Shown: positions 1 through 11,922 of the stretch, one piece after another
How the letters are laid out: each line of letters opens with the position of its first letter
Position numbering within the stretch: the first letter of the stretch is position 1
Assembly: GCF_051020765.1 (NCBI RefSeq)
Contig: NC_134936.1
Span: forward strand, 62,001-126,000
Reading direction: 5' to 3'
DNA from: Lasioglossum baleicum
Lineage: Eukaryota; Arthropoda; Insecta; Hymenoptera; Halictidae
DNA length: 64,000 bases
Translations under genes and position numbers: made by a program
The notes under the pieces: model-generated
Database searches by the model: none
Told to the model about the DNA's origin: nothing
What the model saw: only the letters and a program-made list of their open reading frames with translations

Positions 1-2080
1 AACGATTTAATCGAGCTTATGACAGATTCGGCGATTCGTCGTTTCAGAAGTGTATTTCTGTGCGGAATCGATGTTTCGCGTGCTAGATCAGTGCATTTGC
101 ATGCAAATAGGCGAAATTGGCACTGGAACTCCGATTCGGCAAGCACGATCACGATTTATACGAGCTTATGTCAGATTCGCCGATTCATCTTTTCAGAAGT
201 GTATTTCTGTGCAGAATCGCTGTTTCGCGTGCTAGATCAGTGCATTTGCATGCAAATATGCGAAATTGGCACAGAAACTCCGATTCGTCAAGCACTATAA
301 CGATTTAATCGAGCTTATATCAGATTCGACGATTCATCGTTTCAGAAGTGTAATTCTGTGCGGAATCGCTGTTTCGCGTGCTAGATCAGTGCATTTGCAT
401 GCAAACATGCAAAATTGGCACTGAAACTCCGATTCGGCAATCACGATCGCGATTTAATCGAGCTCATGTCAGATTCTACGATTCCTCGTTTCTGAAGTGT
501 ATTGCTGTGCGGAATCGCTGTTTCGCGTGCAAGATCAGTGCATTTGCATGCAAATATGCGAAATTGGCACAGAAACTCCAATTTGGCAAGCACAATCACG
601 ATTTATACGAGCTTATGTCAGATTCGACGATTCATCGTTTCAGATGTGTATTTCGGTGCGGAATCGCTGTGAAGCGTGCTAGATCAGTACATATGCATGC
701 AGATATGCGAAATTGGCACTGGAACTCCGATTCGGCAAGCACGATCACGATTTATACGAGCTTATGTCAGATTCGCCGATTCATCGTTTCAGAAGTGTAT
801 TTCTGTGCGGAATCGCTGTTTCGCGTGCTAGATCAGTGCATTTTCATGCAAATAGGCGAAATTGGCACTGAAACTCCGATTCGGCAAACGCGATCACGAT
901 TTATACGAGCTTATGTCAGATTCGACGATTCATCCTTTCAGAAGTGTATTTCTGTGCCGAATCGCTGTTTCGCGTGCTAGATCAGTGCATTTGCATGCAA
1001 ATATGCGAAATTGGCACAGAAACTCCGATTCGGCAAGCACTATAACGATTTAATCGAGCTTATATCAGATTCGACGATTTATCGTTTCAGAAGTGTATTT
1101 CTGTGCGGAATCGCTGTTTCGCGTGCTAGATCAGTGCATTTGCATGCAAATATGCGAAATTGGCACAGAAACTCCAATTCGGCAATCACATTCACGATTT
1201 ATACGAGCTTATGTCAGATTCGACGATTCATCCTTTCAGAAGTGTATTTCTGTGCGGAATCGCTGTTTCGCGTGCTAGATCAGTGCATTTGCATGCAAAT
1301 ATGCGAAATTGGCACAGAAACTCCAATTTGGCAAGCACAATCACGATTTATACGAGCTTATGTCAGATCCGGCGATTCGTCGTTTCAGAAGTGTATTTCT
1401 GTGCGGAATCGCTGTTTGGCGTGCTAGATCAGTGCATTTGCATGCAAATATGCAAAATGGCACAGAAACTCCGATTCGGCAAGCACGATCACGATTTATT
1501 CGAGCTTATGTCAGATTCGACGATTCTTCGTTTCAGAAGTGTATTTCTGTGCGGAATCGCTGTTTCGCGTGCTAGATCAGTGCATTTGCATGCAAATAGG
1601 CGAAATTGGCACTGAAACTCCGATTCGGCAAACGCGATCACGATTTATACGAGCTTATGTCAGATTCGACGATTCATCTTTTCAGAAGTGTATTTCTGTG
1701 CGGAATCGCTGTTTCGCGTGCTAGATCAGTGCATTTGCATGCAAATATGCGAAATTGGCACAGAAACTCCGATTCGGCAAGCACGATCACGATTTATACG
1801 AGCTTATGTCAGATTCGACGATTCATCGTTTCAGAAGTGTATTTCTGAGCGGAATCGCTGTTTCGCGTGCTACATCAGTGCATTTGCATGCAAATAAGCG
1901 AAATTGGCACTGAAACTCCGATTCGGCAAGCACGATCACGATTTATTCGAGCTTATATCACATTCGACTATTCTTCGTTTCCGTAGCGTATTTCTGTGCG
2001 GAATCGCTGTTTCGCGTGCAAGATCAGTGCATTTGCATGCAAATATGGGAAATTTGTACTGAAACTCCGATTCGGCAAGC
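1..2080. repeat. 149-bp tandem satellite array (about 14 copies)
   Basis: The motif GCATTTGCATGCAAAT recurs at about 93, 242, 391, 540 and onward at 149-bp steps to about 2029, with scattered substitutions between copies. Each monomer carries the perfect palindrome ATTTGCATGCAAAT, two overlapping octamer-type (ATGCAAAT) sites, followed by a conserved GAAATTGGCAC segment. The array is cut by the window start. Because 149 is not a multiple of 3 the reading frame shifts in every copy, so the short ORFs here are by-products. The unit length suits a centromeric or pericentromeric satellite, which is inference. I did not see an obvious CENP-B box. Confidence 0.93.
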
Positions 2081-2692
2081 GTAAAGTGGTCCGCGATTTG
2101 CGGATCGATCGCAGAGTCGATTGTTTCGGGATTCGAATCGAGGTAGTTTACGGGTCACGACGGCGAGCCGTTGAGTACGCGGTGTCGAAAATCATAACAC
2201 ACGGCGTGTGTTCTTGAAATAGGTAGAAAAACCCAGCGTGTCTCAATCGACCGGTAAACCTCTCGATTCGAATCCCGAACATACCACCCGCTTCGAAACA
2301 CAGTTTCGAAACGCAACGTATAAAAAAAAACTTAAACGATAGTAGGAGTGCGATGTACAATGCGTGGTAACGCTAAAGAACGCACGCATGAGAGGCAACT
2401 CGGTGTCGCCGTAATCGCTTGGATGTATGTACAATAATAAACTAATTAATAAATTACGCTGGTCGCTCGGTTGGTCGCGGAGTAACATGCGCGAACGCCG
2501 CCCGCCATGACGGAACGCATCGGGTCGCACGAGAAACGCAGGGTTAACGGTCGGCGGCATCATCCGATTGATTCGCGAGGGGGGTGCGAGGGAAACGACG
2601 CTGGGAATGAACGCGCCCGACCGCAGCCGAACGGAGCTGGATTTACGTCGCAGATTACGTTGCTGCGCTTTGAACGGGTAAAAGACATAATT
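2081..2692. other. Unassigned spacer, possibly 3' end or LTR remnant of the BEL element
   Basis: This lies between the last satellite monomer and the truncated integrase frame of the BEL/Pao copy. There is no coding similarity. It contains short inverted repeats (for example TTCGAAAC / GTTTCGAA near 2296-2315) and an AT-rich stretch near 2430-2455. By position it could be the 3' untranslated region and LTR of the minus-strand BEL element, but no second copy exists in the window to prove an LTR. Confidence 0.35.
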
Positions 2693-4183
2693 TTACCAAA
2701 GGGCGCTTGAATGTAATTGAGTTACGCGACCGAGCTCCCACTTACACGGAGGGAGTGTGGGATTCCGAATTAGGACTAGTTGCCCCGTGGAGATGGGAGA
2801 GTACGGTTTTCGCCACTTGCTTCGCTGTTGTAGGGTATTGATATAATCATCCTGCCATAGCCTCCAGACACGTTCCGCTGCGTGGCGAACTAGCTGCCAG
2901 CGGGAAAGGCGGTTTTCGCCGAGGTCAAGGTATAAAGGCTGAGGCGGTACCGTGAGCGCGGAGCCTACCAAGAAATGCCCTGGGGTGAGGGTTTCGTACT
3001 CGTCGAGGGTGTCGGAGATTGGAGCAAGGGGGCGGGAGTTCAAGCAGGCTTCGATCGCGCAGAGGAGTGTCGTGAACTCCTCGAAAGTCAACATGCGATC
3101 GCCGAGAACGCGGCGACGGTGATGTTTCACGCTTTTAACCCCCGCCTCCCATAGGCCCCCGAAATGCGGCACCGAAGGGGGGATGAAATGAAACGTCGTG
3201 CCATCGGACGCTGTTTTATTTAAAAAATTTGGGTTTCTTATGGCGGCGCGATAGGCTGCGGAGAGTTCTCGGCAGCCGCCTACGAAATTAGTGCCGTTGT
3301 CTGAATAGATGGCCTCCGGTAGACCACGTCGAGAGCAGAACCGAAGGTATGCGTTTAGGAATGCCGGAGTGGAGTAATCGACGGCTAGCTCCAGATGAAT
3401 CGCCCTCGTGGCCATGCAAATGAAAAGTGCGATGTAGGCTTTTCGCGAGGTGATACCGCGACCGGCCGTGGCACGAATTTGGAAGGGTCCGGCGTAATCC
3501 ACCCCGCAGTGCGCAAAACAGCGGGCTGGCGGGGATACGCGGGCGTCGGATAAATTTCCCATTATTTGCTCGGAGACCGCAGCTCTTTCTCGAACGCATG
3601 TAACGCACGAGTGTATCATGGACTTCACCATGCTTCGGGCGCGGAGGAGCCAATAGTTCTGGCGGAGGGTGTGTAGGGTTAGTTGCACGCCGCCGTGCAA
3701 CGTCTGAGTGTGGACCTGCTCGACGAGGAGGCGCACGATGGGATGCGGTGCAAGCAGAATTGGATGCCTCACTCTGTGTGGGAGGGCGGCGTGACGCAAT
3801 CGGCCTCCGACGTGAATAATGCCGTCAGCATCGAGGAAAGGACTGAGCGAGAGTGGCGGGCTCTTCGGCGACAGACTTTGGGCTTGCTGGAGCGCGTGGA
3901 GTTCTTCGGGGAATTCCGCGGATTGAAGGTGCTTAATCCAAAAGATCCGAGCTAGAGAGACGTCTGAGGTCGAGAGAGCTTGTCCGGAAGGTCGACTGGG
4001 AGTGTCGCAGATGTTACGGCGGCAAAGACGGCTGAATCTTATAATATAGGCCATGACTCGTAGGAGTTTGGGCCATTTTGAAAATCGAGAGGCCAAATCC
4101 CACTCGATTGAAGGGGTAGCCGCGCTGTCTGAGACGGGCACGCGGAAACATCGAGTCCGAGCCACTCGGGACCGTGCCACCAC
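2693..4183 (-). pseudogene. BEL/Pao integrase with DUF5641-like tail
   Basis: A 496-codon frame, shifted relative to the reverse transcriptase frame by a frame change near 4090-4170. It has the HHCC zinc-binding region (HGGVQLTLHTLRQNYW, then CVTCVRE), the DDE core (VDYAGPF; SDNGTNFVGG; PHFGGLWEAGVKS) and the DUF5641-like tail (LTPGHFLVGSAL). The end at 2693 falls inside the tail domain, so the C-terminus is truncated or frameshifted. The role in an intact element is joining cDNA to the host chromosome. Confidence 0.88.
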
Positions 4184-4191
4184 AATTCATG

Positions 4192-5910
4192 TCAAAGGAG
4201 ATCGTCGCTGAGGAGCCCGCGGGAAGCGCAATCGGCGGGGTTTTCCGCAGTAGGCACATGCTGCCAACTTGCATTCGGAAGTCGAGTCTGAATGTTCGCG
4301 ACGCGGTTGGCAACATAAGGTTTCCACTTGGACGGGTGCGATTTGAGCCATGCTAGGACGACGGTCGAGTCGGTCCAACAGAAGCACTTAACGGTGGCGT
4401 TTTCGAAAGCGGACAGAACGAACGCCATGAGACGGGACAGAAGCTCGGCGCCTTGTAGCTCAAGACGCGGGATTGTCACAGGTGTGAGGGGCGCGACCTT
4501 GGATTTGCCTGCTAGCAGTGACACGGTGATCTGACCTGTCGTAGAGATGCAGCGAGCATAGATGACGGCGGCGTATGCAATGTTGGAAGCGTCCGCGAAG
4601 CCGTGAAGCTTGAGGTGACCGTTAGAGTGAGAGTGGCCGGTCCACCGTGGAATTTGAACCTCTGCTAGTGACAGAAGGCGAGTGTAAATCGCGGCCCAGC
4701 GATCAAGTGCAGGGCCGAAGATCGGATCGTCCCATGCGATTCGGAGGCGCCACAGGTCCTGAATGATAACCTTGGCGGAGATAATGGCAGGGGTGACCCA
4801 TCCCAACGGATTGTAAAATTTGGCAATTGTCGATAAAATCGTCCGTTTCGTTGAGGGAAGCGTGTTGGAAAGCGAGACTTGAAATTGGAAAGCGTCGCGA
4901 GACGGATTCCAACTGACTCCGAGGATTTTAACCTCATCATCGGGCGTGAGGAATTTTGAACACGCTAGGCCGTGATCCGACGGGTCCATGTCGGTGAGAA
5001 GTTCGGAATGGTTGCTCGCCCATTTCCGGAGTTTGAAATGCCCGCAGTGCAGCAGGCCGTTTAGTTGATCGCGGGACCGGCGTAGAGAAGGGATGTCAGT
5101 GCCGCCGAATAACACGTCATCTACGTAAATGTTCGACCGTAGGATGGGACGCGCGAGGGGAAACCGAGAGCCTTCGTCCTCGAGAAGTTGCTGCAGTACT
5201 CGAAGGAACGGAGCGCAGGTCATTCCGTAAGTGACAGTCAGGAGCTGAAAGGGAGCGGGCTCGTCGCCGGGGGAATTTTGCCAAATGATCCTCTGATAAT
5301 CGAGGTCGCGGTCATCGACGAGGATCTGGCGATAGATTTTCGCGATATCGACGGTATACACGTATCGAAATTTCCGCCATCGAAGCAGAACGGAGGGCAG
5401 ATCGGACTGCAGCTTGGGACCGGAGAGTAGATGGTCATTAAGAGAGGTTCCGTTTGAGGTGACGCTGGACGCGTTGAATACGACGCGGAGATGTGTCGTC
5501 GCGCTGCCTTCTCGGAACACGAGGTGATGGGGCATGTACACCGCTTGCGTCGAAGATGTAGAGGAGGAGAGCGCGCGTCGCATGTGGCCGAGCTCTTCGT
5601 ACTCGTGGAGGAACGCTCGATATTCCGAAGCGAGCGAGGAGTTCAGGCGGAACTTTCGCTGCAGCGAGCGATGAATTTGGTCCGCTAACGGGCGCGACTG
5701 CCCGATGTTTATTGGGGGGCCGGCACGGAACGGAAGACGGACCACGTACCGACCGTCGGCGGTACGAGTGGTGTTTGCGCGGAACTGCTACTCGCACTGT
5801 TCTTCGTCCGGGGTGAGAAAGGAGCGACGGGGAACCTCTTCGAGTTCCCAAAATCGTTTGAGGTCTTGAGCGAGAGGGTCGTCTTGAGTGCAATGGTGCA
5901 TAGATATTCT
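4192..5910 (-). pseudogene. BEL/Pao reverse transcriptase and RNase H section
   Basis: The open part is 5745-4192 (517 codons), in the same frame as the gag/protease section. A second in-frame stop, TAG at 5788-5790, lies between them. The catalytic motif YVDDVLFG and the KILGVSWN motif typical of BEL/Pao reverse transcriptases are present, followed by an RNase H-like region (FADASNIAYAAV; FCWTDSTVVLAW). The frame stops at TGA 4192-4194, and the WWHGPEWL motif expected next is still readable in that frame directly downstream. The role in an intact element is cDNA synthesis in the particle; this copy cannot make it whole. Confidence 0.87.
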
Positions 5911-7203
5911 TCAGAACTCGCGGAAATCGCTACGGACAGCACGGACTGTATCCGACTCGTCGGACTGACACGCTGTGGGTCCGGAAATGACCCACCCGAA
6001 GATGGTTTCCTGCGCTACTGGCGATCCGCTACGACATTTCCGCACCCCATCGAGAACGATGCTGGGGTAAACATCCGCGCCTAGAATCAGGTGAATCGCG
6101 GATCGGTTTGACGGATCGGGGTCGGCCCATTCCAAATCCGCAAGGTGCGCTAGAACTCGCGAGTCACGGATGCGTTTCGGCGCGTACGTTGAAAGCGCAG
6201 GGAGCACGAGGGCGACAGTTGACATCGCGGGAGTTGCGCGCGAGCGGTGGGCTACCTGGAGGTGCACAGCGTGACGCACGCTCCCGGCGTGGACGCCGCC
6301 GACTGCTGAAATTGAAGTATTGACGCGGGTGCGCTTTGCTCGCAGAATATGCACCATCGCTTCGGTGACGAAACTTGTTTCGGAGCCTTGGTCGATCAGG
6401 GCTCGGACGGTCACGCAACGACCGGAGGAGACGCTTAATTTTACAAGGGCCGTGGCTAATAGGACCGCGGAGCTCGGCTCTTCGCGGGTAGACGCGAGGT
6501 GAGCGCTCACCTCGGAACTTGCTGACACGGGCGCGGAGTTTCCAGATGCTGGAGGTGCTTCGTCTTCGTGTAGGAGAGAGTGGTGTCGTCGGTGACATAC
6601 GCGACACGAATATTTGCTTGAACAGTCCAAAGTGGTATGCGCGTTGCTCAGACAGTTGAAACAACGATTGAGTTCACTGATAAGTTCGCGCCGACCGTGA
6701 GGGTTCCGCGATGTGAACTGCGGGCATGCGCTTAAATTATGAGATGCTCGACACACCGGGCATGGCGGAAACGTTTTCGTCGACGTCTGATATGTTGTGA
6801 CGGCATGCACGCGGGAAGGACCGGCGGCTGGTTGCATCGTCGCGACGGGGCACACCGCGGCGGTAACGGACTCGCTTTCGGAAAATTCCTCGAGCCCACG
6901 AACGCGAGAATCAACAAAATTCGACAGCAGCTCGAAAGGCGGCGGTGCAAAGTCGTCGCTGATTTTCAGTTTCCAGGCTTTTCGCGACGAAGTGTCCAGC
7001 TTCTGGGATACCAGATGGACCAGTATATCGTTCCAGAGATCTTCCGGTTTCCTTCCTAGATTTTTCAGCGACGCGGTGATGACGCAGACGCGATCGCGAA
7101 GTCTTTGTAAGTCGGCCGCCGACTCGTGAGAAAGCGCGGGCAGGTCGAACAATGATTGAAGGTGTGCGGTGACGAGACGTCGCAGATTTTGATAACGCTT
7201 CAT
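5911..7203 (-). pseudogene. BEL/Pao gag (DUF1759-like) with zinc knuckles and aspartic protease
   Basis: A 430-codon frame. The N-terminal part resembles the DUF1759 gag-like region of BEL/Pao polyproteins. Three zinc-knuckle-like motifs follow: CPVC..H....C, CFNC....H....C and CRVC...H....H. A DUF1758-type retropepsin comes next, with LIDQGSE as the catalytic motif. The frame ends at a TGA (5911-5913), but recognisable BEL sequence continues in the same frame into the reverse transcriptase section, so this is a premature stop and not a gene end. The methionine at 7203 is internal to the gag domain, so the true start is lost. Confidence 0.85.
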
Positions 7204-7236
7204 CAGAGCAGTCCAGGCAACTGTGAAATTATCCTC

Positions 7237-7831
7237 TTGGTAATGGGAATATTTTGAATTTATATGAAATTTACTTTTAATTAGATCCTCTTTACTTTAA
7301 TATTATTAATAAAATATTCTAAATTTATATGAAATTTACTTTTAATTAAACCCTCTACTTTAGTGTTATTAATAACATATTTTAAATTTATATGAAATTT
7401 ACTTTTAATTAAACCCTCTACTTTAATTATTAATGAAATATTCTAAATTTGTATGAAATTTACTTTTAATTAACCCCCTATACTTTAATTATTAGTAAAA
7501 TATTCTAATTTTTAAATTTATATGAAATTTACTTTTAATTAAATCCTCTCTACTTTAATTATTAATAAAATATTATAATCTTTAAATTTATATGAAAGTT
7601 ACTTTTAATTAAGTCCCCTCTACTTTAATTATTAGTAAAATATTCTTATATTACTTTTAATTAAATCCCTTCTACTTTATAATTATTAATAAAATACTCC
7701 AATTTTTAAATTTATATAGAATATAATTTTAATTAAATCCTCTACTTTAGTGTTATTAACAAAATATTTATAATTTATATGAAATTTACTTTTAATTAAA
7801 TCCTCTACTTTAATTATTAATAAAATATTCT
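7237..7831. repeat. AT-rich tandem repeat, block 1
   Basis: Imperfect units of about 55-75 bp. Each reads roughly as a TTTATATGAAATTTACTTTT part, a TAATTAAATCCTCTACTTTAATT part and an ATTAATAAAATATTC part. The same unit reappears at 15147-15794, 21561-21964, 22948-23051, 30832-31325, 43339-43696 and 45890-46033, so these blocks were probably once more continuous and are now separated by transposon insertions. No coding capacity. Confidence 0.92.
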
Positions 7832-8365
7832 CTTGGCCCGGTGGGCCACCGACGTAAGCGGCGCGTCTTAGTTTGTTCGAATGGGGTATGAATGGTATGC
7901 GTGCATGAGAGTGTGTATGGCCTTACGAGGGCGGCCCCCCGGGAGGGTTGAGTGCCAGGCAAGCGCGTCTCCAGGTGGCGGATAGGAGAAACGGCCTGGG
8001 CAGCCCGGAATCGGGACGCCGCGCCGGAGGCCGACGTTGCTATTATAGTATCATCTGGCCCCCGGTGTACCACCTCTAGGTAACCCAGGTTAGAAGGTGC
8101 CATAGGGATCCCCAGCGGCCTAAAAACCGTAAGCGGGTGAACGAAAGCCCTGCCGCGGACCAACTCCCCCCAAGCCAAGGTGGGAGCTATCGTACCGAGG
8201 GCTGCGTGGCACCAGGGGTAACGTGGTGCCTCAAACGATGCCCACGGGGTACCGGGCGACCCCCCGTGGTTCTCTAGCCTTACCCCCACATGTCAGGCTC
8301 TGTGGTGGCGGACAGTATACTTCCTAGACAATTTAAATATCAATAGCGAGGTCGGAGAACCCTCG
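7832..8365 (+). other. LINE 5' untranslated region
   Basis: GC-rich sequence between the left target duplication and the first plausible ORF1 codons. It starts with a short hairpin, stem GGCCC / GGGCC with loop GGT (about 7835-7847). The internal promoter of such elements normally lies in this leader. The reading frames on the opposite strand look like by-products of base composition. Confidence 0.6.
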
Positions 8366-9627
8366 GTGGAGGGGACGTCGCCTACCGACACAGGCGTCAC
8401 AGCTGTGCGCCTGGCTGAGGTAGCATCTACGACAGTAGAGCCACACGAAGCCGGGCCCGCTGCTGACACCGTCGATGTGGCGTCCACTGCGGACGCGGGG
8501 CAGATACCGGCTCTGATACCGGGCAGCTCCCGCCCGCTGCTGGGGCCGCCACTAAGTTCAAGACCAGCGGCGCGGCCAGGAAAAGGGCACGCAGAGCCAA
8601 ATTGGCTCTGGAGAACCAAATATCTGGCCCATCCAAGACCACCGAGGCTGCTGCAGGTGGGGACGCCGGGGTGCGTCGGGGCCAAAAAAGGGACCGACAA
8701 CCCGCAGGCGACACCCCCGAACAACCTCTTAAGAAAAAAGGGGGCCTCCTACCAGGCCCCTCTAGCTTCAGGGAAGCAGTGGCTTCGGGCAGAAGGGTTG
8801 CTATTACGCTGCCCGGCTACCCGGAGGAACTGTTATCACCTGAGCAGGGTGAAAGTGTCATTCGGACTCTGGGGGCTGAGATTGACGCCATCCCCGAGGG
8901 CCAGGCACCTCCCCTTTTCGATGAGTGCAGGGCGGTGCAGGGCATCATATGGATAACCTGCACCAACCTGGACTCGAAAGCGTGGCTAACAGCCACGCTT
9001 GTTAAAATTAGGCCTTGGGAGGGCGCATCCCTGACCCTTAGGGAAAGGGAGAGTCTCCCCAGGCATATAAAGGTCAGCACCTTTGTACCAGGCCCCACTG
9101 CGAAGAGTGAGGTCCTGCTGCAAAGACTGGCCAAACAAAATCCGGGCCTTCGCACCAACCTCTGGCGGGTGTGGGACCGGACGGATGCGGACGGGGGGAC
9201 GCACCTTGTCATGGGCATTGATGCGGACTCCCTGAAGGCCCTAAGATCTAAGGGTCACGTGGCTCATGTGGGCATGGTAAGGGCCCTCTTTAAAGAAGGA
9301 ACTACCCGCCCCGCGAGGGCCACAACCCTGGAGCAACCAGCAGCCGGCAGGGGGACACTGCCGCCGCTGTGGCAGCTAGGAGTGACGGGATGGATATCCC
9401 AATCCAGCCCTCCATGCCCGCTGTCATTGCGGCGACAACCCGTGCCTCCCCGGAAGCCACCGCTGCAGAGGCGACTAGCGCCAGCCTCACAGCACGGCCG
9501 GCGCCAGAGACCACGCGGAACCCATCTGTTGGAGAGGGGGGCCGCGCAGAGACTGGCCCAGAGCCCAAAGAACGGGGAGCCACCAAAACACGGGGGCCCT
9601 CTAACAGAGGCACCAGCAGAGGGGTAG
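8366..9627 (+). pseudogene. LINE ORF1 (DUF4780-like RNA-binding protein)
   Basis: Two overlapping frames describe one gene. 8366-8956 carries a plausible N-terminus. 8602-9627, in the next frame, carries a basic stretch followed by the conserved region (VAITLPGYPEELL, IIWITCTNLDSKAWL, WEGASLTLRERESLP, QNPGLRTNLWRVWD). This resembles the DUF4780 domain of insect non-LTR ORF1 proteins, thought to bind element RNA. A frameshift near 8530 is inferred. The basic stretch (KFKTSGAARKRARRAK) sits just upstream of the methionine at 8602 in the same frame, so that methionine is not the original start. The part after about 9310 is low-complexity and may be out of frame. Confidence 0.72.
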
Positions 9628-9845
9628 ACTTACCGGGGCTACCCTCACTTACAGAATGGGGATCGAGGAGACTCGGAGGGGTAAACAGAAAACCCTGCCG
9701 GTCTCCCTAGGAATCCATCAGACCAAGGGCACAAGGAGCAGGCCCGGAGAAAATCCGGGACGGGCTCCCCCCAAGTAGGGGTAGGAGATTAGCGCCTTAC
9801 GGAGCTCCCTCCTAACCCCAACCATGCGAAAAGGCACACGCCGGA

Positions 9846-10465
9846 AGCCTCCATCTCCGACGGAACCGTATTTTCGCAGATCAGCCTGCAACACTGTAAA
9901 GCGGCTACGGACGTAGTCCAACGACGCATAACAGTGATGCACACAGATATTTTCCTCATACAAGAACCGTGGATACACATGGGGCATGTAGGAGGACTAA
10001 AATCGAACTGGGGCACCGTGATACAAGATACCACAGTGGCCGGGCCCAGGGCATGCTTATTAATTAACAAAAAGCTGAATGCCGTGGGCCCAAGAAGCCA
10101 CTGTTCAAGGGATCTAGCGGCCGCCCTCATAAAAATAAAACTCAATGGCCACATAACCAAACTGGTAGTCTGCTCGGCACTACCTGCCGTACGACGCGGA
10201 GGAACCACCACCAACGAAGGAACTCAGAGCGCTCGTGGAGGATTGCAGAGCCCAGGGACTTCAGTTGGTTATCAGCTGCGATGCAAACTCGCACAACACC
10301 CTTTGGGGCGGACTGCAACAGGAGGGGCATAGCTCTTCTAGAATTTCTATCTGCTCATCATCTGGAGATTATGAACAGAGGTAACCGACCCACGTTTGTG
10401 ACTTCACGCAGGCAAGAAGTGATCGACATCACTCTCGGTACTGCTAAGGGGGTACAAACAACTAA
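9846..10465 (+). pseudogene. LINE ORF2 N-terminus: APE-type endonuclease (interrupted)
   Basis: The frame through 9934 reads an upstream SQISLQHCKAATDVV segment, then DIFLIQEPWIHMG, the QEPW motif of APE-like endonucleases that nick target DNA. Frameshifts occur after about 10195 and again near 10370. The last domain residues (TLGTAKGVQTTN) are cut by the insertion at 10466, and the domain resumes after 12055 with SDEITLSDHRLISF, the conserved SDH motif. Fragmentary and non-functional. Confidence 0.75.
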
Positions 10466-10480
10466 CTAGAGGGTTATTGT

Positions 10481-10545
10481 TGCTCGCTCGCTTCGCTCGC
10501 TCGCGAGTAGGGTCGTTTTTGCTCGCTCGCTTCGCGAGCTCGCGG
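10481..10545. repeat. GC-rich CGCTCG short repeats with hairpin
   Basis: Runs of GCTCGC form two near-copies. The second contains stem GCTCGC / GCGAGC with loop TTC (about 10526-10540). It sits next to the CTAG end of the Helitron-like insert and is probably its terminal hairpin region. Confidence 0.6.
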
Positions 10546-10930
10546 ATAGGACTGCTCTTGCGAAAGGGTTAGTGGTACGCATGGCTAGTTGTACCTATAG
10601 CTATTAATGTTTTTTTTTATTTGGTGTGTGACTCTCCACGAGCCACACAAAGAACTTCCCGATTCGTTAGGTGCAGTATATTATTATCATTATTAAGTGT
10701 ACGTTTTAAGAAGATTATACGTTTTCAGGGAAATTCAATAGTTTTCTACTTATCAAAATGTTTGCTATATGGCGTCGCATTAAACGAACATCGCAGGCTC
10801 GTTGCTCGCTTGGTTCCTTGTTATAGCATACTAATGTTGCAAAATAAATTGTCTTAATTAGTTTTTCGCAAACGATACAACTCCTCATTATCCGGGTTTG
10901 CAGTATTGATCTTGGTTTTCTTCGATACTG

Positions 10931-11410
10931 TTAATTTAAATTGTCCCAAAATATATAAATCGCGCTCAATTTTGAAACTCTGCTCAGTGCTACATACAAC
11001 ATTTGTAAACTTCGCCTTTCTGATTTTTTAAAATCCAAACATACTTTCTCGTATGTTTGTCCCCGACTTTTATGAATCGTAATCGCTTCAGCAGGAACCA
11101 CTGGAAATTGACTACGTGTGATTTGATATTTCTCCACACTCGACATATTTACTTGATTCGATATTTTTATTATTGGTGTTAAATTTTGATCAATATTTGC
11201 ATTTTTCATATAATCACGATAACGAGTTCTTACTTTCACTCCTACTCTGGCCATTGAAAATCTAACCACAATATAGACGGAATTTTAGTATTTTCTTGAA
11301 AAGTAATAAATTTTAATATTCCGCATGTGTGTGTGCTCCATTAACCAATCCGTTTTCAACATCAATGTTATTAATAATTATCATATAGCTTATCTTAATT
11401 TTCAATTTAA
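10931..11410 (-). pseudogene. PIF1-like helicase C-terminal remnant (Helitron)
   Basis: The open part is 11269-10931. It contains FPVVPAEAITIHKSRGQTYEKV and LYVALSRVSKLSAIYI, which match the C-terminal helicase motifs of the PIF1-type helicase in Helitron Rep/Hel proteins. Upstream, in another frame, MIIINNIDVENGLVNG (about 11345-11390) matches the preceding motif, so at least one frameshift separates them. The Rep nuclease and most of the helicase are absent. Confidence 0.78.
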
Positions 11411-11887
11411 TCTCAGTTAATAATTCGTTTTGAACTGATTGTTTTTTTAAAGATTGTAATATAAATTTTTTTTGTACTTTCATCGATATTCTTTGAAAAT
11501 GTATTCTCGGGAGTAGAGTTGATTAACTCACTCTTGCATTGGGATAATTTTCGATTATTGTAAGCGGAAACATCATCGTAAGGTACGAAAAAATTTTAAA
11601 AAAAATTTTTTTTTTAATTTTAAAAAAATCGAAAAAAAAATTTTGTGTGTAATTACGTTTGTTTCTTCGGTGGAAACTTTCCGTTCTCTCGTATAAATTG
11701 CATTGTTGAATAAACTTCTTTCGAAAAAAGCTAAAAAAACTAAAAGCTACTTGACCAAAATGGACCAAAATCTAATCAGCTCTAAGTCACAGCGGGGCAC
11801 ATCGATTGCATCATTCATCATCCTGATCGCGTTATTACTTTTTCTGGAAACGTTAACGAAAAATTTGATAACATAGAAACAGACATA

Positions 11888-11922
11888 CGCGCGCGCGCGC
11901 ACACACACACACACACACACAT
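11888..11922. repeat. GC/AC dinucleotide microsatellite
   Basis: A run of alternating CG/GC followed directly by AC repeats in the right half of the insertion. It is alternating purine-pyrimidine sequence with Z-DNA potential. Confidence 0.9.

Larger units (their letters stand above)
2693..7236 (-). mobile_element. BEL/Pao LTR retrotransposon, decayed and truncated
   Basis: On the minus strand the order is gag-like region, aspartic protease, reverse transcriptase/RNase H, integrase and a DUF5641-type tail, which is the BEL/Pao arrangement. No LTR pair is visible. The 5' side stops in AT-rich repeat at about 7236, inside the gag region, so gag start and 5' LTR are missing. The single polyprotein frame is broken by in-frame stops at 5911-5913, 5788-5790 and 4192-4194, then a frame change before integrase. 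It is an old, immobile copy. Confidence 0.9.

Noticed and set aside
19..2217. Many short overlapping ORFs in the first 2 kb
   Set aside because: They follow the 149-bp satellite, change frame every unit and share the same translated pieces. They are repeat by-products.
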